A stretch of 64,000 nt of DNA from G963422275 sp963422275 (GTDB taxonomy: Bacteria > Pseudomonadota > Alphaproteobacteria > Rhodobacterales > Rhodobacteraceae). Both the position numbers and the translations under genes were made by a program. Of the stretch, positions 54,292-63,470 are shown one piece after another. The number at the start of each line of letters is the position of its first letter. Position 1 is the first letter of the stretch. A model generated the notes under the pieces. That model saw only the letters and a program-made list of their open reading frames with translations, was not told the origin of the DNA and did not search any database. The stretch lies in NCBI GenBank assembly GCA_963422275.1, contig OY729418.1:4340001-4404000 (forward strand), written 5' to 3'.

Positions 54292-56547
54292 ATGGTCGGT
54301 GAATCTCGACTGAAGGATCTCAATACGACGGACGAGTTGTTGGCCGAAAGCCGATCCGGCCGGCCGGGGGAAACCCCACCCGACATGGCCGGCTGGATGC
54401 GGCACGCGGTGCTTTGGGCAGATGTTGCCAACCTTTGGGTTGGCCGCGCGGCGTGCCTGCTTCTCCTGCCCGTCGTATTCGCCATGGTCTACGAAGTGGC
54501 GGCGAGGAAGCTCTTCATCGCTCCGACGATGTGGGCATACGACGTAAGTCGGATGTCCGCCGGAGCGCTGTTCATGCTGGGAGCTGGCTACGCTCTGATG
54601 CGCGGCGTTCACATCCGTGCCGACTTCCTCTACCGAAACTGGAGCCGTCGCAACCAAGCGACGGTGGATTCGGTTCTTTACTTGGCATTCTATTTTCCCG
54701 CGATGTTGTTCTTTTTCTGGATTTCCCTGGATTACACAATCAACGCGTGGGTCAAGTGGGAGCGGACCATGGACACCACGCTGATGGCGCCGCTCGCACC
54801 GGCGCGGACGGCGATGCCTGTCGGCGCCTTCTTTCTTATTCTTCAGGGCGTCGCGGAGCTTCTCCGGGCTGTGCACGACATGGGACCAGACCGGACAAGG
54901 AAGTTCATCAGACTCATTCCGCTGTACTTGGCGGCATTAGCAACGATTTTTCTGAGCGCCTTTTTCCCGGAGACGGTACCTTTCGGCGGATGGTGGTCGG
55001 CCCTAGTCGACGCAAGCGGCTTGGCAGGCACATCACCCGAGCTGATCGGCGTCCTGATGATCGCTGTGATGCTGTTCGCGATATTCGTGGGCTTTCCGAT
55101 CTCGTTCACCTTGATTTTCCTAGGCTTCGTTTTCGGTGCCTGGGGGATCGGCGGTCACCTCGTGTTTTATCTCCAGACCCTTCAGTTCAATTCCGTGATG
55201 ATGGAGCAGACGTTAGCCGCCGTGCCGCTGTTCGTGTTCATGGGCATTGTGATGGAACAGGCGGGACTGATGGAGCGACTCTTCGCTTCCGTTCAACTCA
55301 TGCTGTCTCGGACCCGAGGATCCCTGTACCTCGCCGTACTGTTTGTATCGACAATCTTCGCCGCAGCGACGGGAATAGTCGGAGCTTCAGTTACGATACT
55401 CGGCATCATGGCGTCCAAGACCATGAACCAAGCGGGTTATGACACCAGGCTGGCGGCTGGCACGATCACTGCAGGCGGCACGCTAGGGATTCTCATTCCG
55501 CCGTCCATCATGCTGGTGGTCATGGGTCCCGTACTCGAGGTTCCCGTGACGGATCTTTTTGCCGCCGCCATTGTGCCGGGCATCATGCTGGCAGCCCTCT
55601 ACGCGGGGTACGCGATGGTGCGTTGCCGGCTGAATCCGGCGCTGGGTCCGATACTCCCAGCCGAACAGCAACCGAGGACATCGCCTTACTACTGGCTGGA
55701 AGCGGTTCTCGTCATCGCGTCGCTTCTATTTCTTTTCGTCCTGCTGTTCCTCGCGCTCTCCGGTTCGCTCACAGGCATCTTCCCGTTGTCTTGGCTTGCC
55801 TTACCGCTGGGGTGGGCGGGGTTGATGTTCGCGGCGGCGCGCTGGGTGAAACGCACCCGGCCAGTCGGCTTTTTCTTTTCGGACCTTTGGTACGAGTTTT
55901 TCATGGGACTCGTTCCGCCGGCAGGGCTTGTGGCGTTCGCGCTGGGATCGATTCTGTTCGGATGGGCAACGCCGACGGAAGGTGCCGGATGCGGGGCATT
56001 TGGGGCTATCGTGCTAGCGCTTTGCTACCGTCGACTTACTTGGGCCCGGCTATACGACGCCCTCATAAAGACACTTGAGATAGCCGTCCTCATCCTATTT
56101 CTCGTCGCAGCATCGAATTTCTTCGGCGCGGTGTTTTCGCGCCTCGGGACGCCGACAATGCTTACGGAGCTGCTTCTGCAGTGGGAGCTCTCCGCGACCT
56201 TGGTACTGATCATCATTATGGCCCTGATCTTCCTTCTCGGCTGGCCGCTCGAATGGGTGCCCATCGTTTTGATCATCGTGCCAATCCTCATTCCGGCTCT
56301 GGACCATCTAGGCATCAACCTTACCTGGTTCGGAATCCTTGTCGCTGTCAATCTTCAGACCGCATGGCTCAGTCCGCCGGTGGCGTTGTCGGCGTACTTT
56401 CTGAAAGGGGTCGTTCCGAGCTGGGATCTGGCAGACATCTACAAGGGCATGCTCCAGTTCATGGCCATTCAGCTGATCGGCTTGGCGCTCGTGTTCATCT
56501 TCCCGCCACTCGCCCTCTGGCTGCCGGCGCTCATCTACGGCCAATAG
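54292..56547 (+). CDS. TRAP transporter permease, fused small and large subunits (DctQM)
   Basis: Single 751-residue inner-membrane protein. Residues about 40-210 form the DctQ-like four-helix small permease (AARKLFIAPTMWAYDVSRM), then a linker and the DctM large permease from about 255 (GVLMIAVMLFAIFVGFPISFTLIFLG; GTLGILIPPSIMLVVMG; GWATPTEGAGCGAFGAI). Sodium-dependent uptake with the preceding binding protein. Fusion of Q and M occurs in many TRAP systems. It ends ten bases before the GMC gene. Confidence 0.9.
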   Translation: MVGESRLKDLNTTDELLAESRSGRPGETPPDMAGWMRHAVLWADVANLWVGRAACLLLLPVVFAMVYEVAARKLFIAPTMWAYDVSRMSAGALFMLGAGYALMRGVHIRADFLYRNWSRRNQATVDSVLYLAFYFPAMLFFFWISLDYTINAWVKWERTMDTTLMAPLAPARTAMPVGAFFLILQGVAELLRAVHDMGPDRTRKFIRLIPLYLAALATIFLSAFFPETVPFGGWWSALVDASGLAGTSPELIGVLMIAVMLFAIFVGFPISFTLIFLGFVFGAWGIGGHLVFYLQTLQFNSVMMEQTLAAVPLFVFMGIVMEQAGLMERLFASVQLMLSRTRGSLYLAVLFVSTIFAAATGIVGASVTILGIMASKTMNQAGYDTRLAAGTITAGGTLGILIPPSIMLVVMGPVLEVPVTDLFAAAIVPGIMLAALYAGYAMVRCRLNPALGPILPAEQQPRTSPYYWLEAVLVIASLLFLFVLLFLALSGSLTGIFPLSWLALPLGWAGLMFAAARWVKRTRPVGFFFSDLWYEFFMGLVPPAGLVAFALGSILFGWATPTEGAGCGAFGAIVLALCYRRLTWARLYDALIKTLEIAVLILFLVAASNFFGAVFSRLGTPTMLTELLLQWELSATLVLIIIMALIFLLGWPLEWVPIVLIIVPILIPALDHLGINLTWFGILVAVNLQTAWLSPPVALSAYFLKGVVPSWDLADIYKGMLQFMAIQLIGLALVFIFPPLALWLPALIYGQ

Positions 56548-56557
56548 GGAGAATTGC

Positions 56558-58171
56558 ATGCCGGAAACCGACGCGTTCGACTTCGTCATCGTCGGCGGCG
56601 GGTCCGCCGGTTGCGTACTGGCCAATAGGCTCAGTGAGGGCGGCAAGAGCAGGATTCTGCTGCTTGAAGCGGGTGGCAGGGACCTGAATCCCTGGATTCA
56701 TATACCTGTCGGATACTTCGCGACAATGCACAATCCTTCGATCGACTGGTGCTTCCGTACCGAGCCCGACGCCGGTCTGAACGACCGGAGCATCGACTGG
56801 CCTCGCGGGAAGGTGCTCGGCGGGTCGTCTTCGATCAACGGGCTTCTGTACGTACGCGGGCAACCGGAGGATTACGACAGGTGGCGGCAGATGGGCAATG
56901 CCGGCTGGGGGTGGGACGATGTGCTGCCGCTATTCAAGCGAGCCGAGTGCTTCGAGGTCGGCGAAGACGAGTTTCATGGGGGAGCCGGGCCGTTAAAAGT
57001 GTCGGAGATGCCGGTGCGCCGCAGAATCTGCGATGCGTGGCTCAAAGCAGCAATCGCGTCCGGCTACGAATTCAATCCCGATTACAACGGGGCAAGACAG
57101 GAAGGCATCGGGTATTTCCAGATCACGACCCACAACGGACGTCGATGCAGTGCCGCGGTCGCTTACTTGAATCCGGCGAAGCGGCGCCCGAATCTCCGAA
57201 TCGTCGCTCGTGCGCTCGTCAAACGGGTGCTGCTGGATAGGAAACGGGCCGTTGGCACGGTTTATGTCGACGAGTCGGGACGTGAGCGCATCGCCAAGGC
57301 GCGATGCGAGGTTATCTTGGCCGCCGGCGCGATCGGCTCGCCTCACATTCTAATGCATTCCGGAATTGGCGACGCGGACGCGCTTCAGGCAGTCGGCGTT
57401 GAAGCCGCCGCCGATCTTCGCGGAGTCGGGAAAAACCTTCAGGATCATCTGCAGGCGCGGGTCGTGTTCAAATGCACCGAACGCACCTTGAACGACGACG
57501 CACGAAGCTTGGTCGCCAAAACCCGCATGGCAACCGAATACTTTTTCCGCCGAACCGGAACCATGACCATGGCGGCAAGCTTTGTCAGCGGCTTCTTGCG
57601 AACAGGGGAGCATGTGGCGACACCGGACATTCAATTCCATGTGCAGCCATGGTCCGCGGACAGCGTGGGGAAAGGAGTGCACGGGTTTTCGGCGTTCACG
57701 TCGTCGGTCTGCCAATTGCGACCGGAGAGCAGGGGGAAAATTGCTTTGAAGTCCCCGAACCCGCTGGAGTATCCGGTAATCCACCCGAACTACTTGGCAA
57801 CGGTAACGGATTGCCGCACCATCGTGGAAGGGGTGAAGATTGCCAGGCAGATCGCCGAAACGGAACCGGTGTCGAAAATGATCCTGTCGGAATTCCAACC
57901 GGGACCCGATGTCGTTTCTGACGACGAGCTGCTTGACTGGGTAAGAGGTACAGCGACGACAATTTTTCATCCGACGGGAACCTGCAAGATGGGCCAAGGG
58001 CCAGACGCGGTCGTCGACGCAAGGCTGCGGGTCAGGGGAATCGATGGCCTGCGGGTTGCCGATTGCTCGATCATGCCGGAGATAGTATCGGGCAATACGA
58101 ACGCGGCCGCGATAATGATCGGCGAAAAGGCCAGTGACATGATTTTGGAAGATCTGCGCACGAACGGATGA
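56558..58171 (+). CDS. GMC family oxidoreductase (choline dehydrogenase-like)
   Basis: FAD-dependent alcohol oxidoreductase, 537 residues. FVIVGGGSAGCVLANRLS at the N-terminus, signature GKVLGGSSSINGLLYVRG, and the active-site His-Asn region FHPTGTCKMGQ and SGNTNAAAIMIGEKASDM. Co-transcribed with the TRAP genes, so it probably oxidises the imported compound (a hydroxy acid or polyol); substrate unproven. It differs from the GMC at 32.9-34.5 kb but belongs to the same family. Confidence 0.9.
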   Translation: MPETDAFDFVIVGGGSAGCVLANRLSEGGKSRILLLEAGGRDLNPWIHIPVGYFATMHNPSIDWCFRTEPDAGLNDRSIDWPRGKVLGGSSSINGLLYVRGQPEDYDRWRQMGNAGWGWDDVLPLFKRAECFEVGEDEFHGGAGPLKVSEMPVRRRICDAWLKAAIASGYEFNPDYNGARQEGIGYFQITTHNGRRCSAAVAYLNPAKRRPNLRIVARALVKRVLLDRKRAVGTVYVDESGRERIAKARCEVILAAGAIGSPHILMHSGIGDADALQAVGVEAAADLRGVGKNLQDHLQARVVFKCTERTLNDDARSLVAKTRMATEYFFRRTGTMTMAASFVSGFLRTGEHVATPDIQFHVQPWSADSVGKGVHGFSAFTSSVCQLRPESRGKIALKSPNPLEYPVIHPNYLATVTDCRTIVEGVKIARQIAETEPVSKMILSEFQPGPDVVSDDELLDWVRGTATTIFHPTGTCKMGQGPDAVVDARLRVRGIDGLRVADCSIMPEIVSGNTNAAAIMIGEKASDMILEDLRTNG

Positions 58172-58227
58172 GAAACCTGTCGGCGAAGGGAAGAAAGGCG
58201 TGGCGCCAACCACAAAATTGATGATCC

Positions 58228-58960
58228 AAGACTATTGCGAAATGCACTGCTCCGGTCATGAACTTGGAGGTTGCAGGCTCTGAGAGTTGTCGTGACATGC
58301 AGCGACGGAGAACTGGATGGATTTCTTCATGACGATGGTTGTCGAGCATGTGGCACCTTCGATTTCGGGACTGGTTTTGGAAAATTGACGCTTTGCCAGC
58401 ACCGCAAGCGGTGTTTCCAGCGATGCGGCACCAATCCTTTAGCCTGCCGAACATGCTCTCAATGAGGTTGCACTGTTTGCAGAGTTTGGCGTTGTAAGGG
58501 ACGGGGGAAATGCAGGACGTGATCTTGCGGTTAGCCAGAGCCTCGCGAAAGCGGTCGCTTTCACAGCCCTTGTCGGCGACTAGGGCATCGGTGTTCGGCA
58601 GAGCAGGCACGGGGGTCGTAGCCCCGCGGCAGTAGCTGGCTTGACCATCGAAGAGCAACAATGTCAGGGGGTTGCCGTCGCCGTCGCAGACCTCGTGCAA
58701 CTTGGAGTTGAATCCGCCCTAGTGATCCGATGCGGGTAAAAGAGCCGCTTCTTGGACAGGCCATGGCAAGGCGGCGCATCACGTCACGCCAACCCGCTGC
58801 GAACAACATGGATGATGCCCGAAATAACGCGTAGGTCATCGACCCGGAGAACACCGTACATCTTGTCCGGCAGAAGAGGCTGGAAGCGTGCTTGCCGGGC
58901 TTCCGACAATCAAAAACCACAGCCCATTATGGCGGACCGCTATATTTTGGGGCCTTGAAG
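58228..58960 (-). mobile_element. IS5-family relic with decayed transposase
   Basis: The left end AAGACTATTGCGAAATGC (58228-58245) belongs to the shared repeat family. The minus strand encodes transposase in several frames: LLPDKMYGVLRVDDLRV at 58880-58830, then after stops HEVCDGDGNPLTLLL and NTDALVADKGCESDRFREAL, NLIESMFGRLKDWCRIA down to about 58430. These match the IS427-like IS5 transposases (DGxGxPLxLLL, ALIADRGYDSDWFRxAL, IENMFGRLKDWRRIA). At least two frame breaks and in-frame stops show it is dead. The right end was not located. Confidence 0.75.
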
Positions 58961-59091
58961 CACGTCATGCGCCAAATGAAAGGCTGTTTTGAATTCTTGA
59001 GCTACGCGTATCGATAGCCGATTTGACTGATATTCCGCACAGATTCATTACTTGATTGCCGGGGGTCTTGCCGGGCGGTCCTCGCGACTTG

Positions 59092-59472
59092 CTACGTGAT
59101 GCTCTTCTGCGGCACGCCGTCGATTAACTCGTAATAGTCGCCCTTGTCGGCAACAAAGATGTGCGCCCTAATGCGCAGATTCGTTTTCCCGTCGATAGTA
59201 CCCGCCGCAACCGAAACCGTATCTCCATCATCCGATTTCCAGAACAGGCTGGATCCGCACTTTGCACAAAACCCGCGTTGCGCCTTCGGCGAGGACCGGT
59301 ACCATGCGAGCCCTTCATCCTTGACGATTTGAATTTCATTGTTCGGTACTTCTGTTGCGGCAAAATAGTGGCCGCTCGTCTTCCGGCACTGCGTACAATG
59401 GCAAGCGGTAACCGGCTGCGCGACGGCGGCTTTATACCGCACCGCACCGCATAGGCATGATCCTGAAATCAT
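59092..59472 (-). CDS. GFA (glutathione-dependent formaldehyde-activating) family protein
   Basis: Small zinc protein of about 126 residues. Cys ligands lie in GSCLCGAVRY, CHCTQCRKTSG and FCAKCGSSLFW, the usual CENP-V/GFA pattern, and the Phe/Trp-rich core follows. The ATG at 59472 (MISGSCLCG) fits the family; the frame is open 17 codons further. Function of most members is unknown; only some act in glutathione-linked formaldehyde metabolism. Confidence 0.9.
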   Translation of the reverse strand: MISGSCLCGAVRYKAAVAQPVTACHCTQCRKTSGHYFAATEVPNNEIQIVKDEGLAWYRSSPKAQRGFCAKCGSSLFWKSDDGDTVSVAAGTIDGKTNLRIRAHIFVADKGDYYELIDGVPQKSIT

Positions 59473-59795
59473 TTCGTGTTCTCCTTTCGATGTCGTTCGA
59501 TCAAGGGCCCGCAGACAAATCAAGTATTCGGACCTGCTGCATGCCTCGCTGCCGACTCGATCCCCTCACCCAGTATACCTCGGCAATACACCCCATCAAA
59601 GAACTGGGTTGCTCTAGCACCGCACGTTTGACTTCGATATTCCGACTCGCTGCCGATTGACGAGAACGCCCCAAAACCCGCGGTAGCAACGCATCCAAGC
59701 GCAGGTTCAAACTCGGGGCCGGCGCAGTAACGGCAACTAGCCCCAGTGTCTGGGCAAACCGCACTAGCCTTGGAGAGGCAGACACGTGTCGCAGT
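59473..59795. other. Gap between the GFA gene and the cupin-like fragment
   Basis: A minus-strand frame at 59501-59785 has no recognisable similarity. The GFA promoter should lie here. Nothing else seen. Confidence 0.4.
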
Positions 59796-60317
59796 TTGCT
59801 CGATTACGCCAGCCCAAGTTTAAAGAATTGTCAGGTTCAGGTCCTTGCTAGCGGTCGAAAACACGGCCACTGCCCAAATGATCGGTCCACCAACACACCG
59901 GACATCGCCGTCGAAGTCAACGAACTTGACGACGAATTCCACTCCTCGGCAGCTATGGCTCGCAAAATGGCATTCCTGAGGCTGCTGCTGTCATTCAAGA
60001 TGCAATGCGTTCCAAGAGGATTTGTGCTCTATCCGATGAAGGGCTACAACAACTACCAGCCCTGCTGGTTCAGACTGGAAAGCTCGGATTGCGATATCTA
60101 TCCGAAGGCTCGCGAAGCGCGTGGCGTTTCGATCACGTCGAACCCCGGCAAGATTCTGCTGCAGCCGGCAGGCTGGTTACATCAGGTCCACGCGCTCGAC
60201 AGCCCGAACATGTCGGTGAGTTGTTTTTGGCGGTACTCACGTCAAAACCGGTTTCGTTCCAAGTCAACGAGCCGGGGTGAAAAAGAGCGGAGGACCGGTC
60301 AAGAATCTTCCACCTGA
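59796..60317 (+). pseudogene. Cupin/JmjC-like gene fragment
   Basis: The 173-codon frame has, in its C-terminal half, PCWFRLES, then YPKAREARG, NPGKILLQPAGWLHQVHAL and MSVSCFWRY. This spacing is typical of the JmjC/cupin_8 fold (PGDxLxIPxGWxHxVxSL), where the His would be the last iron ligand. The N-terminal part, which should carry the HxD pair, is not recognisable, so the gene looks truncated. Weak similarity; a functional protein cannot be excluded. Confidence 0.35.
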
Positions 60318-60685
60318 TCAAGACTTCGGATGAAGGAGTGCCCGATAGACCTAACAACGTTAAGGATAACAAATTGAAACCGCAAACAAAAAAAGAGCTT
60401 GAAAATGTCAAGAAAATTAAACCTTCAAGTCGACAAATTTCTCGCGCCCGTTAGCTTCAGCGGCCGACGCGGAGCTCCGCAATTGGAATTGGAAACAGGT
60501 ATGCAAAAATGCATTGCGCCCTCTCGGGCTGCAATCCGAAAGACTCCCAAAGAGTGTGAGGTCGCCCGAAATACAGCGAAGGCGATGCCTGTTCCGGCAA
60601 CGATACCATGGCGACCCTGAAGGAGGCTAAGCGACCACGATGCCCTCGGTGCTAGAGGGGCATCGTCAATTTAAAGGAACACGGA
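60318..60685. other. Gap before the broken secreted-protein gene
   Basis: No gene or repeat recognised. AAGGAAC just upstream of 60686 is a possible ribosome site for the broken gene that follows. Confidence 0.4.
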
Positions 60686-61205
60686 ATGCAAATTCGAACT
60701 CGTCACGCCCTTGCCGCCTTGGGCTTGATTACGACGTTTGGGTCCGCCTGTGCAGAGGACGCCGCGACGACCATCGAAGTCATTTATGCACCATGGCGGC
60801 CTACGCGTGGAAGTTGCCCGATGGGATGATGGTGCCCGATTCATTTCGGCCACGCTTGTAAATGCGGAAAAAACAGCTGAAATAGCAGTTGAATGTCATG
60901 CCGACCACAACCTGCTGTCAGCAGTCAATCTTTTCAGGATTGACCCTAGATCCGGCAAGGATTCGGTCTTTGTCAATCCTGGTTGGCGAGCAAAGGGCGC
61001 AATTTTCCATTCGAACGTTCAATGACAAAGGAAACACGGTTGTCCTTGTCGATCATAATCACCTGCGGGTCAAGCCAAGACGCACTCGCCGGTTTGTCGA
61101 AACGTTATGGAAGGGGGGCACCATCGAAGTGCACGCTGGAGGTCGAATTTTGCAATTCGACCTCTCCGGCCCTCTTGTCGGACTTTATGGTTGCCGAGCT
61201 GTGTG
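60686..61205 (+). pseudogene. Frameshifted gene for a small secreted protein
   Basis: Begins at ATG 60686 with AGGA nearby and a good signal peptide (QIRTRHALAALGLITTF, GSACAED). The frame then breaks; a second frame carries LRVEVARWDDGARFISATL and AVNLFRIDPRSGKDSVFVNPGW up to about 60990, and a third carries QFSIRTFNDKGNTVVLVDHN and GGTIEVHAGGRILQFDLSG. Read together they give a single beta-rich exported protein of about 170 residues with two frameshifts. I do not recognise the family. Confidence 0.5.
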
Positions 61206-61658
61206 GCATTGCCCTCTCTTGATCGGTTCCCGGTCCGACAGCGAGTGCCACTGGCCCAGAAGGAAAACCCGGATCATTAGGTGACATCCCAGCCAGCGCG
61301 TTGTCGGGTTTCACGCACTCGGCCACTACTCCAATGAAGAAATCCATCGGTCTCTCCCTCAATCGAACACCATGACAAGCGCTTGCAGCTCTTTCAGCAT
61401 GACATGATCCATGGACGGAGGGCGCATTGCACAACAGTCTTGCTTCGCCAAATCTCGCACTACCCAATCACGCGTGGCAATTTGCGCCGGCAAGCCGATG
61501 TTGCGAACTTGAGGAATGATCGCCGGTCCAGCCTCGATGCAGCCGCGGGTCTACGCGTTCTGGCCTTGAGCGATTTGCAAACATCGGTCATCGCTAACTC
61601 AACCGGCATCACGTTCGATTCCGAAGCACATTCGGGTGGCCGATCGCTGTCTGGAAAA
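61206..61658. other. Decayed stretch before the SIS-domain gene
   Basis: Contains only a solo IS terminal repeat (GGCGCATTGCACAACAGTCT, ending at 61441). No gene seen. Confidence 0.4.
61421..61441. repeat. Solo IS terminal repeat
   Basis: GGCGCATTGCACAACAGTCT plus T, the inverse of the AAGACTGTTGCGAAATGCGCC end at 29421. No second end found nearby. Confidence 0.5.
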
Positions 61659-62699
61659 TCAGACCGTCCGAGTGACTTTGGTCAGCAAATGCGGATCATT
61701 GGCATCCTCTCCAAGATACGCAGCAAGGGATTCAGAGAATTTGTAAAAGCTCGCCACATGGCAAATCGGTGTCAAGACGCCACACGGCGGAACCGGGACC
61801 GGCAAGGTCTGCATCGCGCCTTCCGGCCCGCCCGCCAGAAAAACCGCCGCGCCTGCGCGACGAAGCACCATGGCGGAATCAAGTACGCTTTCGCGGCCAC
61901 GATCCGAGGGAACAAAACAGAGAGCTGCAAGACGAGAGCTGGCCAAACTGACAGGCCCATGGCGAACTTCGGCAGCGCTGCAGGCCTCCGCGTGAATCCG
62001 ACAAGTCTCCTTCAACTTCAGCGCAGCTTCAAGCGCAACCGCGAATGAGGGACCCCGACTGATCGCGAACAGCGACGACGCATCGGCAAGCGGCGCCAAT
62101 GCGGGCGACCAGTCGCATTCCAGCGCCTGATCAAGAGCCTCCGGAAGTCTCCGCAAGGCCCTAGGCAACTTCGTGCTGTGCACAACTCCGGCGAAAATTC
62201 CGCACAGCCCTATCAAGCTGTTCACGAACGATTTCGTGGCGGCAACCGCAAGCTCGGGTCCGGCGTGAATTGGAATCGCGGATTGCGCTTCAATCGCGAC
62301 GGGGGATTCAAGATTGTTGACAACGGCAATCGATCTCGCGCCGCCAGCGCCCGCTTGCCGTTGCAGCGCCACCAGATCGGGGCTAGCTCCCGATTGCGAG
62401 ACCGAAACGCAGACGGCACCCGAGAGTTTGAGTGGCGCCTTGTACACCGACGCGACCGACGGCCCAATCGACGCAACGGGGATGCCGATCCGGGATTCGA
62501 CTAGATATTTGAAATACGTGGCGGCATGATCCGAAGTTCCCCGAGCGCAGGTAACGATGACCCGGGGATTCAATTCGGCGATGCGTCGCCCCTCGCTCAG
62601 GAATTGCTCGAGTCCGTTCGAAATCAAGCGCTCAGCAGCAGCCGGGATTTCCGCAATCTCCCGGGCATAGTGGTTATCGCTCTGCCGCGATGAAAGCAT
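61659..62699 (-). CDS. SIS-domain protein, glucosamine-6-phosphate deaminase/isomerase type
   Basis: 346-residue protein with two SIS sugar-phosphate-binding domains, like the isomerase half of GlmS (the NagB-II or AgaS-like group). Key stretches: VTCARGTSDHAATYFKYLVES, SVSQSGASPDLVAL, and in the second domain ISRGPSFAVALEAALKLKETCRIHAEACSAAEVRHGP. No glutaminase domain, so it likely deaminates or isomerises an amino-sugar phosphate. It is six bases after the sugar ABC ATPase gene, consistent with an amino-sugar uptake operon. Confidence 0.87.
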   Translation of the reverse strand: MLSSRQSDNHYAREIAEIPAAAERLISNGLEQFLSEGRRIAELNPRVIVTCARGTSDHAATYFKYLVESRIGIPVASIGPSVASVYKAPLKLSGAVCVSVSQSGASPDLVALQRQAGAGGARSIAVVNNLESPVAIEAQSAIPIHAGPELAVAATKSFVNSLIGLCGIFAGVVHSTKLPRALRRLPEALDQALECDWSPALAPLADASSLFAISRGPSFAVALEAALKLKETCRIHAEACSAAEVRHGPVSLASSRLAALCFVPSDRGRESVLDSAMVLRRAGAAVFLAGGPEGAMQTLPVPVPPCGVLTPICHVASFYKFSESLAAYLGEDANDPHLLTKVTRTV

Positions 62700-62705
62700 C
62701 CTGAA

Positions 62706-63470
62706 TCAATCGGCACCAGTGATCATGGCAACGATTTCGTTCTTGCTCGCATCTCCAGCGCTCCTGATGCCGATTTGCCGGCCATGCCTGAGCACGCAGA
62801 TCCGGTCCGCTAGCCGAAAAACTTGGTCCAAGCTGTGGCTGATAATGAGCACCGCCAAGTTCCTGACCTTGAGCGAACGGACGATGTTCTCGACCTTGCT
62901 GGTTTCCGCCACCCCGAGAGCCGCCGTCGGCTCGTCGAGGAGAATGAGCTTTTTCGCGTAGCGCGTAGCGCGAGCGATGGCGACCCCCTGGCGCTGGCCT
63001 CCAGACATGTCGCGGATCGAGGATCGAACGGACGGTATCTTCACTTCAAGATCCGCAACCAGCTTTTGGGATTCCGCTATCATGCGACGCCGGTCGAGCA
63101 GTCCGAACGGGGGGCAGCGAAGTTCGCGGCCCAGAAAAAGATTCATGTAGACCGGCTGCTGGTCCGCCAGCGCCAAGTCTTGGTAGACCACTTCAATGCC
63201 GTTGTCGCGGGCGGTGCTGGAATCAGCTAATTCGGCAGTCGAGCCGTCCAGAAGAATGGATCCCGCAGTCGGTTGATGAACCCCGGAGACGATTTTCACT
63301 AGAGTTGACTTTCCTGCCCCGTTATCGCCCACAAGCGCAACGATTTCGCCGGCATTGATGTCCATCGAGAAGTTGTGAACCGCAGTCACGCCGCCGAACT
63401 TCTTCTGGATGTTCCGCAGCGAAAGAACGGGACACTCAGAGGATTGGGACTGCGCGACCATTGAAGTCAT
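62706..63470 (-). CDS. Sugar ABC transporter ATP-binding protein
   Basis: Single-domain ATPase of the monosaccharide (CUT2-like) class, about 254 residues. Walker A GDNGAGKST, Q-loop in EVVYQDLALADQQPVYMNLFLGRE, signature MSGGQRQGVAIAR, Walker B LILLDEPTAALG. The YMNLFLGRE stretch is typical of sugar-type ATPases that pair with one permease and a binding protein. Start chosen at MTSMVAQ; it overlaps the upstream gene's stop by four bases. Partner subunits must lie right of the window. Confidence 0.88.
   Translation of the reverse strand: MTSMVAQSQSSECPVLSLRNIQKKFGGVTAVHNFSMDINAGEIVALVGDNGAGKSTLVKIVSGVHQPTAGSILLDGSTAELADSSTARDNGIEVVYQDLALADQQPVYMNLFLGRELRCPPFGLLDRRRMIAESQKLVADLEVKIPSVRSSIRDMSGGQRQGVAIARATRYAKKLILLDEPTAALGVAETSKVENIVRSLKVRNLAVLIISHSLDQVFRLADRICVLRHGRQIGIRSAGDASKNEIVAMITGAD

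Noticed and set aside
54040..54876. 278-codon minus-strand frame
   Set aside because: Antisense shadow of the TRAP genes, Arg/Pro-rich with no domain.
54414..55442. 342-codon plus-strand frame
   Set aside because: Out-of-frame shadow of the fused TRAP permease, whose own frame has clear membrane helices and motifs.
59501..59785. 94-codon minus-strand frame
   Set aside because: No similarity, no ribosome site and a low-complexity N-terminus; left as gap.
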